Source: Antedon mediterranea (taxonomy: Eukaryota; Echinodermata; Crinoidea; Comatulida; Antedonidae). From it: a stretch of DNA of 64,000 nt. Positions within the stretch are counted from its first letter, which is position 1. Each line of letters begins with the position of its first letter. The notes below the pieces were generated by a model. That model did not search any database, had not been told where the DNA came from, and saw only the letters and a list, made by a program, of their open reading frames with translations. Below are positions 10,069-22,525 of the stretch, in pieces. Where the stretch lies: contig NC_092670.1 in NCBI RefSeq assembly GCF_964355755.1, positions 14,507,201 to 14,571,200 on the forward strand, read 5' to 3'. Made by a program: the position numbers and the translations under genes.

Positions 10069-10774
10069 TAACAATGAGATAAGACAGGTGCGAAAGGGAA
10101 CTACGCTGACCTACACTACTACTAGGACTACTAGACTGACCTACAACATGCTATAATTGTAAGCTCATTCAACGAGTCGTTGTTTCTTCTCTTTAATTAA
10201 GAACTTATAAACTAAAAACTAAAGTTAATATATATATCCAAGGTGCAAAAGGAAACTAGCACCGTTTAGTCCTACTAAAAACAGGCTAGGCCTAGGTACA
10301 CTGTGTAGTTCATATTTAACATACACATCAGGCCATACACGATTGTCGTGCTGCTCCGGAAGCCATCGGGCAGAAAAACTTCACGACGTTTGTCATCTCT
10401 CAAACTACAGCCTTCCCGTATGGTGTATAGCACACTAAACACATGCCTCTATATCAATCATATTAGGCCTAGCTAGCCTAGAGGGTAAGTAGAAATTACA
10501 AAACAACTACAAATTAAACAATCCACATAATTTCTTACCTATTTCTAAACAAACTTGAGTTTGTTATCAAGTTTGTTATTTCTTAATATTCTTTATATAT
10601 AAAATAGTATTTGTAATACAGTATTATCAAAGTTATTAATAAAGTTTTCTTGTATCTTGTATCAGAACGACTCTGTACAAACCAACCAACATGGAGTTAT
10701 CAACACATGAAGTATGGCATGCAATCCTCGCCAAAATTACCAATATGTAACGAATAACGGAAATTAGTTGTGCA
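10069..10774. other. Transposon 5' flank, copy 1, with a conserved exon-like patch
   Basis: Non-repetitive sequence between the MITE and the first array, shared with 34247-34929 and partly with 58843-59585. The patch at 10330-10440 is the best conserved. On the minus strand it reads as a short open segment containing PDGFRSSTTIVYG. No complete gene is visible. Confidence 0.4.
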
Positions 10775-11844
10775 TCGCGTATCTCTAAAACGTGTAAACA
10801 TAACATTTCATAACTTTGACAGCATATGGGCATTTACGTGAAGTTGTGCACCTCCTATTTTTAAATGACTTCAGAGTTGCGTAACATGACTTACGCGCGT
10901 TTTTACGAAATTCGCGAATTTAACATAGATCGAAAACCATATAACAATTTAAAGTTTAATTTATATCTTGCGCTAACTGACTATGGAAAAATGGCATGTT
11001 TCACGCGAAGTTACGCGCGCACGTGCGTTTAAAATCTAAAAACGCGAAAAATCAATTTCTAATCAATTTTCTACGCGTTTCATGTCATTTTAAACATATA
11101 AAAATTCCCACGCGCGCGCATTTTTACGCGCGCGTGCGCATGTAGCGTTATTGTTGTTTTTCCAGCCTTTTCTAGTAATTTTACCAATTTTAAAACAATT
11201 TCGACTTAATATCACGTCATACGAGCACGTAGAATTTGACAATTTGCGCGCGTTTTTGATAAAAAAGTTAAAAAATTCGTCAAAATTATGCTTCTTTTTA
11301 AACAGTCATAAATTCTAAACTACACGGTCAACTTTTTGTGGATGACATATTCTGGAAGATGATGAGTTGTAAATATCGGATCATGCATCGATATGGCTAA
11401 CCGGACATTTTAACGTCATCGTATGGCCACTCGAATATAAAATATAGGATTTTTGTCTCTTTCGTCATAGCTCGTCACATTTAATAGAGCGCATCTCCAC
11501 TTATCCGTATTCCATTGCCTTCCATTTTTTTTGTATTGTCTAGGTCAATCAATTATCTTTCGCATGATTTACCATTTTTTGAAATTGTTATGACGTCATC
11601 ATGTGCAAAAGCGTCAGTAACTTTGGTCACTTATTTTCACCTATTCTGCACTGTATGTTGTACCTATACAGTATATAGCGTATACCGTATATACTTATAC
11701 GTGACGCAAAATAGAGAGCGCGCTAAATTTTTTTTCAATGGCATAATCGTTTTTCTGCGCGCAATATTCTGACGTGTGGCGTGCGAGTGGCTTTTGCGAT
11801 GCGGATAACCTAACTCGTCCGTAGTGACGAGTTCAAATCTAGTT

Positions 11845-11893
11845 GGTTATCCGCACTTTGGCGGATAACCTCTTGTTATTGTCAGGATCTTTT
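11845..11893 (+). mobile_element. Helentron 5' head with asymmetric terminal inverted repeat
   Basis: GGTTATCCGC (11845-11854) and GCGGATAACC (11861-11870) form a perfect 10-bp hairpin, followed by TTGTTATTGTCAGGATC and poly-T. GGTTATCCGC is also the exact inverse of the GCGGATAACC just before the 3' hairpin. This is the asymmetric terminal inverted repeat layout known for Helentrons. Confidence 0.7.
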
Positions 11894-13056
11894 TTTTTTT
11901 TTTCTTTTTTTTCTTTTTTCTTCTTTCTTTCCCAGAATTTTGTTGCGCGTGTATCTCAAAATCTTCTTAACATAACATTGTATAACTTTATCAGAAGATT
12001 GACCTCTGTCTGAAGATGTCGTAATAAGGTTTTCGGTCCAGTCCGAGTTGCGCAGCGTAACTTACGCGCGATTTTATGAATTTCAATGATTGATCATAGA
12101 TTAAAAACCAAAAGTAATTTTGTTTTGAAACTTTGTGAAAATTTAAGTCATATTAATCGGAAACTTTCTATGGATTAAAAATGGCAGGTTGCGCAGAAAG
12201 TTACGCGCGCACGCGCATTTAAAATTTCAAAATGCGAAAAATCAATTTCTAATCAACTTTCTACGCGTTTCATGTCATTTTGAGCTTTTCAAAAATTCCC
12301 ACGCGTGCGCAATTTTTTTACGCGCGCGTGCACACGTAGCGCAAAAACATCCTTTTTTTTCTTGATTTTTGTTTTTTCAGCCTTTTCTAGTAAATTTATC
12401 AATTTTAAATCAATTTCGACTTAAAATCACGTCATACGAGCACGTAGAATTAAACAATTTACGCGCATTTTTTATGAAAAAGTTCAAAAATTAGTCAAAA
12501 TTATGCCTTTTTTTAAACAGTCATACATTCTAAACTACGTGGTGAACTTTTTTATAATTACATATTCTGGTAATAGATGAGTTGCAGATATCAAATCATG
12601 CATCAATATGGCTAACCGGACATTGTGACGTCATCATATGGCCACTCGTATATAAAATATAGGATTTTTGTCTCTTTCCTCGTAGCTCGTCACATTTAAT
12701 ATAGCGCATCTCCACTTATTTGTTTTCCATTTCCGCCCATTTTTTTATGTTGTCTAGGTCTATCAATTATCTTTCGCACGATTCACAATTTTAAAAATTG
12801 TGATGCCGTCATCATGTTCAAAAGCGTCAATAACTTTGGTCACTTATTTTCACCTATTCTGCACTGTATGTAGTACGTATACAGTATATAGTGTATACCG
12901 TATATACTCAGACGTGACGAAAAATAAAGAGCACGCTGAAATTGTTTCAATTACTTAATCGTTTTTCTGCGCGCAATATTTTAACGTACGACGTGCACGT
13001 GGCCTTTGCGCTGCGGATAACCTAACTCGTCCGTAGTGACGAGTTCAAATCTAGTT

Positions 13057-13260
13057 GGTTATCCGCACTTGGCGGATAACCCCTTGTTATTGTCAGGATC
13101 TTTTTTTTTTTTTTTTTTATTTTTCTTTTTTTTGGTTATCCGCACTTGGCGGATAACCCCTTGTTATTGTCAGGATCTTTTTTTTTTTTTTATTTTTCTT
13201 TTTGGTTATCCGCACTTGGCGGATAACCCCTTGTTATTGTCAGGATCTTTTTTTTTTTAT
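13057..13260 (+). repeat. Three Helentron 5' heads in tandem
   Basis: The GGTTATCCGC/GCGGATAACC hairpin head plus poly-T occurs three times in a row, starting at 13057, 13134 and 13204 (spacing 77 and 70 bp), before a single unit body. Only the poly-T length differs appreciably between copies. Confidence 0.85.
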
Positions 13261-16200
13261 TTTTTTTCTTTTTTTTCTTTTTTCTTCTTTCTTTCCACGA
13301 ATTTTGTTGCAAGCATATCTCTAATTCTGGCTAACAAATGATTGTATAACTTTGTCATAAGATTGAACTATATCTGTAGATGTGCAAGAAACTTTGTTTT
13401 TTGATTTTCGAGTCGCGCAGCGTAAGTTACGCTCGATTTTATGAATTTCAATGATTGATCATAGATTAAAAACCAAAAGTCATTTTGTATTGAAACTTGG
13501 TGAAAATTTAAGTCATATCATGCGCAAACTTTCTATGGATTAAAAATGGCATGGTTTTAAAAAGTTACGCGCGCACGCGCGTTTAAAATTTCAAAATGCG
13601 ATAAATCAATTTCTAATCAACTTTCTATGCGTTTCATGTCATTTTGAGCATTTCAAAAATTCCCACGCGTGCGCAATTTTTTTACGCGCGCGTGCGCACG
13701 TAGCGCAAAAACATCTTTTTTTTGCTTGATTTTTATTTTTTCAGCCTTTTCTAGTAAATTTATAAATTTTCAATCAATTTCGACTTATAATCACGTCACA
13801 CGAGCACGTAGAATTGGATAATTTGCGCGTGTTTTTGATGAAAAACTTCAAAAAATCGTCAAAATTAGACCTTTTTTTAAACTGTCATAACTTCTAAACT
13901 ACGTGGTGAACTTTTTTAAAATTACATATTCTGGAAGTAGATGAGTTGTTTTTCTCGAATCATGCATTGATATGGCTAACCGGACATTGTGACGTCATCG
14001 TATGGCCACCCGAATATAAAATATAAGATTTTTTTCTCTTTCGTCATAGCTCGTCAAATTTAATAGAGCGCATCTCCACTTATCCGTATTCCATTTCACT
14101 CAATTTTTTTATATTGTCTAGATCAATCAATTATCTTTCGCATGATTCACCATTTTTAAAATTGTGATGACGTCATCATGTTCAAATGCGTCAATAACTT
14201 TGGTCACTTATTTTCACCTATTCTGCACTGTATGCAGTACGTATACAGTATATAGTGTATACCGTACACACTTAGACGCGACACAAAATAGAGGGCTCAC
14301 TAACATTTTTTCAATGGCATAATCGTTTTTCTGCGCGCAATATTCTAACTTAGGTGTCATGCGCGTGGGTTTTGCGAGGCGGATAACCTAACTCGTCCGT
14401 AGTGACGAGTTCAAATCTAGTTCTCTTTTTTTTTCTATTTTCTTCTTTCTTTCCACAAATTTTGTTGCTAGTGTATCTCTAAATCTTCTTAACATAACAT
14501 TGTATAACTTTATCAGAAGATTGACCTCTATCTGAAGATGTCGTAATAAGGTTTTCAGTCGCGTCCGAGTTGCGCAGCGTAAGTTACGAGCGATTTTATG
14601 AATTTCAATGATTGATCATAGAATAAAACCTAAAAGTTTTTTTGTATTGAAACTTGGTGAAAATTTAAGTCATATAATGCGCAAACTTTCTATGGATTAA
14701 AAATTGCATGCTTCACAAAAAGTTACGCGCGCACGCGCGTTTGAAATTTCAAAATGCGAAAAATCAATTTCTAATCAACTTTCTACGCGTTTCATGTCAT
14801 TTTGAGCATTTCAAAAATTCCAACGCGTGCGCAATTTTTTTACGCGCGCGTGCGCACGTAGCGCAAAAACATCATTTTTTTGCTTGATTTTTGTTTTTCC
14901 TGTCTTTTTTAGTAAATTTACCAACTTTCAAACAATTTCAACTTAAAATCACGTCATACGAGCACGTAGAATTAAACAATTTACGCGCATTTTTGATGAA
15001 AAAGTTCAAAAATTTGTCAAAATTATGCCTTTTTTTAAACAGTCATAGATTCTAAACTACGTGGTGAACTTTTTTAAAATTACATATTCTGAATGTAGAT
15101 GAGTTGTAGATATCGAATCATGCATCGATTTGGCTAACCGGACATTGTGACGTCATCGTATGGCCACACAAATATCAAATATAGGATTTTTGTCTCTTTC
15201 GTCATAGCTCATCACATTTAATAGAGCGCATCTCCACTTATCCGTATTCCATTTTCCCCCATTTTTATATATTGTCTAGGTCAATCAATTATCTTTCGAT
15301 TGATTCACCATTTTTAAAATTGTTATGACGTCATCATGTCCAAAAGCGTCAATAACTTTGGTCACTTATTTTCACCTATTCTACACTGTATGTAGTACGT
15401 ATACAGTATATAGTGTATACCGTATATACTTAGACGTGACACAAAATAGAGGGCGCACTAACATTTTTTTCAGTGGCATAATCGTTTTTCTGCACGCAAC
15501 ATTCTAACGTATGACGTGCACGTGGCTTTTGCGCTGCGGATAACCTAACTCGTCCGTAGTGACGAGTTCAAATCTAGTTTTTTCTTTTTTTTCTTTTTTC
15601 TTCTTTCTTTCCCAGAATTTTGTTGCGCGTGTATCTCAAAATCTTCTTAACATAACATTGTATAACTTTATCAGAAGATTGACCTCTATCTGAAGATGTC
15701 GTAATAAGGTTTTCGGTCCAGTCTGAGTTGCGCAGCGTAAGTTACGCGCGATTTTATGAATTTCAATGATTGATCGTAGATTAAAAACCAAAAGTAATTT
15801 TGTATTGAAACTTGGTGAAAATTTAAGTCATATTATGCGCAAACTTTCTATGGATTAAAAATGGCATGTTGCGCAGAAAGTTACGCGCGCACGCGCGTTT
15901 AAAATTTCAAAATGCGAAAAATCAACTTCTAATCAACTTTCTACGCGTTTCATGTCATTTTGAGCATTTCAAAAATTACCACACGTGCGCAATTTTTTTA
16001 CGCGCGCGTGCGCACGTAGCGCAAAAACATCATTTTTTGGCTTGATTTTTGTTTTTCCTGTCTTTTTTTAGTAGATTTACCAACTTTCAAAAAATTTCGA
16101 CTTAAAATCACGTCATACGAGCACGTAGAATTGAAAAATTTGCGCGCGTTTTTGATGAAAAAGTTCAAAAATTCGTGAAAATTATGCCTTTTTTTAAAAT

Positions 16201-19200
16201 GTCATAGATTCTAAACTACGTGGTGAACTTTTTTAAAATTACAGATTCTGGAAGTAGATGAGTTGTAGATATCGAATCATGCATCAATATAGCTAACGGG
16301 ACATTGTGACGTCATCGTATGGCCACTCAAATATAAAATATAGGATTTTTTTCACTTTCGTCTTAGCTCATCACATTTAATAGAGCGCATCTCCACTTAT
16401 CCGTATTCCATTGCCCTCCATTTCTTTATATTGTCTAGGTCAGTCAATTATCTTTCGCATGATTCACCATTTTAGAAATTGTGATGACGTCATCATGTCC
16501 AAAAGCGTCAATAACTAGGGTCTCTTATTTTCACCTATTCTGCACTGTATGTAGTACGTATACAGAATATAGTGGATACCGTATACACTTTGACGTGACG
16601 CAAAATAGAGAGCGCACTAACATTTTCTCGATGGCATAATCGTTTTTCTGCGCGCAATATTCTAACGTATGATGTGCACGTGGCGTTTGCGAGGCGGATA
16701 ACCTAACTCGTCCGTAGTGACGAGTTCAAATCTAGTTTTTCTTTCTTATTCTTCTTTCTTTCCCAGAATTTTGTTGCGCGTGTATCTCTAAATCTTCACA
16801 ACATAACATTATATAACTTTATCAAAAGATTTACCTCTATCTGAAGATGTCGTAATAAGGTTTTCGGTACCGTCCGAGTTGCGCAGCGTAAGTTACGAGC
16901 GATTTTATGAATTTCGAGAATTTCATTTAGATCGAAAACTATTAAACCATTTAAATTGAAACTTGGCAAAAGTTTAATTTATATCATGCGCTAAATTTCT
17001 ATGGAGAGAAAATTGCATGTTTTACAGAAAGTTACGCGCGCACGCGCGTTTAAAATTTCAAAATGTGAAAAATCAATTTCTAATCAACTTTCTACACGTT
17101 TCATGTCATTTTGAGCATTTCAAAAATTCCAACGCGTGCGCACTTTTCTTACGCGCGCGTGCGCACGTAGCGCAAAAACATCTTTTTTTTGCTTGATTTT
17201 TGTTTTTCCAGCCTTTTCTAGTAAATTTACCAATTTTCAATCAATTTCGACTTAAAATCACGTCATACGAGCACGTAGAATTGAACAATTTGCGCGCGTT
17301 TTTGATGAAAAAGTTTAAAAATTCGTGAAAATTATGCCTTTTTTAAAAAAGTCATAGATTCTAAACTACGTAGTGAACTTTTTTTAAATTACACATTCTG
17401 AAAGTAGATGAGTTGTAGATATTGAATCATGCATCAATATAGCTAACCGGACATTGTGACGTCATCGTATGGCCACTCAAATATAAAATATAGGATTTTT
17501 GTCTCTTTCGTCATAGCTCATCACATTTAATAGAGCGCATCTCCACTTATCCGTATTCCATTTCTCCCCATTTTTACATATTGTCTAGGCCAATCAAATA
17601 TCTTTCGCATGATATATCGTTTTTAAAATTGTGATGACGTCATCATGTCCAAAAGCGTCAATAACTTTGGTCACTTCTTTTCACCTTTTCTGCACTGTAT
17701 GTAGTACGTATACAGTATATAGTGTATACCGTATATACTTAGACGTGACACAAAATAGAGGGCACACTAACATTTTTTTCAATGGCATAATCGTTTTTCT
17801 GCGCGCAATATTCTAACGTATTACGTGCACGTGGCTTTTGCGCTGCGGATAACCTAACTCGTCCGTAGTGACGAGTTCAAATCTAGTTTTTTTTTTATTT
17901 TTTTTCTTTTTTTTCTTTTTTCTTCTTTCTTTCCCAGAATTTTGTTGCGCGTGTATCTCTAAATCTTCTTAACATAACATTGTATAACTTTATCAGAAGA
18001 TTGACCTCTATCTGAAGATGTCGTAATAAGGTTTTCGGTCCCGTCCGAGTTGCGCAGCGTAAGTTACGCGTGATTTTATGAATTTCAATTATTGATCATA
18101 GATTAAAAACCAAAAGTCATTTTGTATTGAAACTTGGTGAAAATTTAAGTCATATTAAGCGCAAACTTTCTATGGATTAAAAATGGCAGGTTGTGCAGTA
18201 AGTTACGCGCGCACGCGCGTTTAAAATTTCAAAATGCAAAAAATCAACTTCTAATCAACTTTCTACGCGTTTCATGTCATTTTGAGCATTTCAAAAATTC
18301 CTACACGTGCGCAATTTTTTTACGCGCGCGTGCGCACGTAACGCAAAAACATCATTTTTTGGCTTGAATTTTGTTTTTCCTGTTTTTTTTTAGTAGATTT
18401 ACCAACTTTCAAACAATTTCGACTAAAAATCACGTCATACGAGCACGTAGAATTGAAAAATTTGCGCGCGTTTTTGATGAAAAAGTTAAAAAATTCGTGA
18501 AAATTATGCCTTTTTTAAAAAAGTCATAGATTGTAAACTACGTGGTGAACTTTTTTAAAATTACATATTCTGGAAGTTGATTAGTTGTAGATTTCGAATC
18601 ATGCATCGATATGGCGAACCGGACATTGTGACGTCATCGTTTGGCCACTCAAATATGAAATATAGGATTTTTGTCTCTTTCGTCATAGCTCGTCACATTT
18701 AATAGAGCGCATCTCCCCTTATCCGTATTCCATTGCCCTCTATTTTTTATATTGTCTAGGTCAATCAATTATCTTTCGCATGATTCACCATTTTTAAAAT
18801 TTTTATGACGTCATCTTGTTCAAAAGCGTCAATAACTTTGGTCCCTTATTTTCACCTATTCTGAACTGTACGTAGTACATATACAGTATATAGTACATAC
18901 TGTATATACTCAGACGTGACACAAAATAGAGAGCGCACTAACATTTTTTCAATGTCATTAATCGTTTTTTTTTTGCGCGCAATATTCTAACGTATGACGT
19001 GCACGTGGCTTTTGCGCTGCGGATAACCTAACTCGTCCGTAGTGACGAGTTCAAATCTAGTTTTTTTTTTTCTTTCTTATTCTTCTTTCTTTCCCAGAAT
19101 TTTGTTGCGCGTGTATCTCTAAATTTTCTAAACATAACATTTTATAACTTTATCAGAAGATTGACTTCTATCTGAATATGTCGTAATAAGGTTTTCGGTC

Positions 19201-20175
19201 CCGTCCGAGTTGCGCAGCGTAAATTACGCGTGATTTTGTGAATTTCGCGTATTTACCATAGATCGAAAACCAAAAAACAATTTAAATTGAAACTTGGCAG
19301 AACTGTAATTAATATCATGCGCTAACTTTCTGTGGATTAAAAATGGCGCTTTTTGAAGAAAGTTACGTGCGCACGCGCGTTTAAAATTTCAAAATGCGAA
19401 AAATCAATTTCTAATCAACTTTCTACGCGTTTCAGGTCATTTTGAGCATTTCAAAAATTCCCACGCGTGCGCATTTTTTTTACGCGCGCATGCGCACGTA
19501 GCGCAAAAACATATTTTTTTTGCTTGATTTTTGTTTTTTCAGCCTTTTTTAGTAAATTTACAAATTTTCAATCAATTTCGACTTAAAATCACGTCATACG
19601 AGCACGTAGAATTGAATAATTTGCGCGAGTTTTTGATGAAAAAGTTAAAAAATTTGTGAAAATTATGCCCTTTTTTAAACAGTTATAGATTGTAAACTAC
19701 GTGGTGAACTTTTTTAAAATTACATATTCTTGAAGCAGATGAGTTGTAGATATCGAATCATGCATCGTTATTGCTAACCGGATATTATGACGTCATCGTA
19801 TGGCCACTCGAATATAAAATATAGGATTTTTTTCTCTTTCGTCATAGCTCATCACATCTAATAGAGCGCATCTTCACCTATCCGTATTCCATTTCCCCCT
19901 ATTTTTTATATTGTCTAGGTCAATCAATGACCTTTCGCATGATTTACAATTTTTAAAATGTTTATGACGGCATCATGTGCAAAAGCGTCAATAACTTTGG
20001 TCACTTATTTTCACCTATTCTGCACTGTATGTAGTACGTATACAGTATAGTATACTGTATCTTCTTAGACGTGACACAAAATAGAGAGCACACTACAATG
20101 TTTTCAATTGCATAATCGTTTTTCTGTGTGCAATATTCTAACGTATGATGTGCACGTGGCGTTTGCGCTGCGGTA

Positions 20176-21135
20176 AACCTGAATCAAAGTTGTTTATTTT
20201 TTTCTTTTTTTTCTATTCTTCTTTCTTTCCACGAATTTTGTTCGCAGCGTATCTCTACTTCTGGTCAACATAAGATTGTATAACTTTGTCCTTTAGATGT
20301 GCAATGATGTTAGAGTCGCGCAGCGTAAGTTACGCGTGATTCTATGGAATTTTATGGTTGCTCATAAATTTTTAAGACAAACTTTACGAAAGTTTATTTC
20401 ATAATATTGTGCAACTTTTGAAATGATAAAAATGGCGTGCTACGCAAAAAATTAGGCGAGTACGAGTGAAATTTTAAAATGCGCAAAATTAATTTCTATT
20501 TAATTTGCGTACATTTCAGGTCATTTTGTGCGCACAGCTCGTACAAAGCGTAGAAAACGTGTTTTGCAATTGATTTTGTTCTTATGCCTACGTTTTATAG
20601 TAGATTTCATTCATTTTCACGAATTTTTATTGCAAATTAACGATGCACGTGCATGTTAAAGTTTAGAAATCGTGTGCTAAAGAATGGGTAATATAATACA
20701 AATTTGTTCAAACATATTCCTATTTCTATTCAGTTATAGCTCCTCAGGATGGCAGGTTACCCCATTTATTTTTTATCTATTATGGAAGCTAATGAGTTGT
20801 AGATATCAATTAATGTACAATTTGTACCTAAGGGATGTTCTGACGTCACCATATGGCCACTCAAATTTTGAAAATAGATTTTTTTCTCTTTTGTATTAAT
20901 TAATCCCATCTAATGCGTTTAAATGTTCTTGACAAATCAATTTTCTTTCACACATTAGTTAACAAAGTGACCCATGTGATTAAAACTTATAGAAATGGTT
21001 GAATTGTGGATATGAAGTCATATACAAATTATGTCCATCTGATTTCATGACGTCATCATATGGCCAGTTGAATTTAAATAGTCAGATTTTCATATATTTC
21101 GTAAAACTTAATCGTGTTTAAAATAGAGCGCATCT
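20176..21135 (+). mobile_element. Decayed Helentron unit at the left end of the copy 2 module
   Basis: Recognisable but mutated unit sequence: the T-rich start at about 20200, a GCGCAGCGTAAGTTACGCG core, TGACGTCA-like sites and AGAGCGCATCTCAG at the end. The hairpin end before it (20165-20190) is destroyed. A homologous relict lies at 40806-41960, so the junction is shared between the two composite modules. Confidence 0.65.
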
Positions 21136-22525
21136 CAGGTTAACTTGCTCCAATAGTTATAACATTTCTGATAAAACTAATATTATCACAGCATGACTGT
21201 AAAAATAATCTTTTATTTCAAGCAAATTGAAGAAAACATACAAATCTGTATAAAATGTTCCGTATACCGGTATTTATATAAGCTTTCATTGGTTATTGCA
21301 AATGGTACAAAATTGTCAACATATAGTAGGCTGTTTATACTATACAGTAGTTCATCAACATTTTGGTGATCAGTAACTTTACTTAGTACATTATTACATG
21401 GTAATTTGTTAGTTTAGGATTCATTAAACGCATATTTATTGATCTATTTATAGAAGATTCTTATTTTTTATCAATCATTAATATGATTAATAATTTAATC
21501 TTTAGCCGCGTTTAGACAATTGTTATGAAAGAGCGAATGACTGCATTAGTGACTGCTAAGAATCCGGATCCCATTATAATTGAAGAAATGAAACCATTCC
21601 ACTGAACACCTGAAAACGAAAACAAAATAAATTGATTATTCTTGCAAATGAGTAAAGTACTGTATTAGTAATTTCATGTGGACCTGCATAGATAGAAAAA
21701 AAAACTGAAAGTATGTTTGGACCTAATGAAGTATTGGAAATCGTATAAAACAAAATGTATTTCTTCTTCTGTAAATTGTAACTTTTTATTTTTAACATTA
21801 CTTGAATACCGGTAGATATTGAAAGATTATTATGTGCACAGATTGCAACATTGCATATTCAAATTCAGAACAATATTTATAATAATATAACTCACATAAA
21901 AACAAGATTAAAATGTGTTTACTCACCAGATATTGTTTCTCCTATACAGGAGAATGACATGGGTTGAAGTTACAGATTATTCGCTGCCCCTCTTGCATCG
22001 ATACTAAATTGATTATTTTTCCAAATGAGAAAATTACTGTATTAGTAATTTCATGTGGACCTGGATAGAAAAAAAAAGAATATAAAAAAACAATTATACA
22101 ACTGAAATTATGTATAGACCTAATGAAGTATTGGTAATCGTATAAAACAAAACGTATTTTCTTCTTCTGTGAAATGTAATTTTTATTTTCAACATTGCTT
22201 GAATACTGGTAGATATTGAACGATTATTATGTACAGAGATTGCAACATTGCATATTCAAATTCAGAACAATATCTATAATAATATAACTCACATAAAAAC
22301 AAGATTGAAATGTGTTTAGACACCAGATATCGTTTTTCCTATACAGGAGAATGACATGGGTTGAAGTTACAGATTACTCGCTGCCTCTTGTGCATAGAGG
22401 GTCATAATGATTTTAAGCTTGTTTTTATCAAACTGTTTTTTTCAAATTTGTATCCAGTTCTATTTTCAATTCCTAAAAAGTTTTTACAGAAATATAATTG
22501 AAATACTTAAAAGCCATTGATGCAA
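21136..22525 (-). other. 3' flank of Helentron copy 2
   Basis: Sequence downstream of the copy 2 stop codon on the minus strand, homologous to 41961-43743 in copy 3. It holds two units of a repeat of about 390 bp. TTTATT at about 22188 would give AATAAA on the minus strand. I found no minus-strand CTRR plus hairpin terminus here. Confidence 0.5.
21600..22400. repeat. Two tandem units of a 380-400 bp repeat
   Basis: Two diverged units share TTTCATGTGGACCTG, GATATTGAA, TTGCAACATTGCATATTC and a CTCCTATACAGGAG hairpin core (near 21940 and 22337). On the minus strand the hairpin is followed by CTGGTGAGTAAACAC in the first unit, which resembles a splice donor. Copy 3 has three units. Confidence 0.8.

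Larger units (their letters stand above)
10775..20175 (+). mobile_element. Tandem array 1 of non-autonomous Helentron (about 8 units)
   Basis: Head-to-tail units of about 1.07-1.37 kb. Unit 3' ends (last base of CTAG) are 11842, 13054, 14420, 15577, 16735, 17886 and 19060; the last unit decays near 20175. Each intact end has GCGGATAACC, an AACTCGTC/GACGAGTT hairpin with a 6-base loop, then CAAATCTAG and a T. This matches the Helitron 3' end rule of a hairpin about 10 bases before CTRR. Units start with a variable T-rich tract; two start with GGTTATCCGC heads. Units also share two TGACGTCA-like sites and CG-alternating tracts. The first unit lacks its 5' end. No credible coding sequence is seen. 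Confidence 0.8.

Noticed and set aside
13036-13341. Frame with long Phe runs across the triple head
   Set aside because: The Phe runs are just poly-T between repeated heads.
15325-15507. Repeated frame of about 60 codons starting at ATGACGTCATC in many array units
   Set aside because: It starts inside the TGACGTCA motif, occurs only in some units, and its conservation is that of the whole repeat unit. No domain or coding bias is evident.
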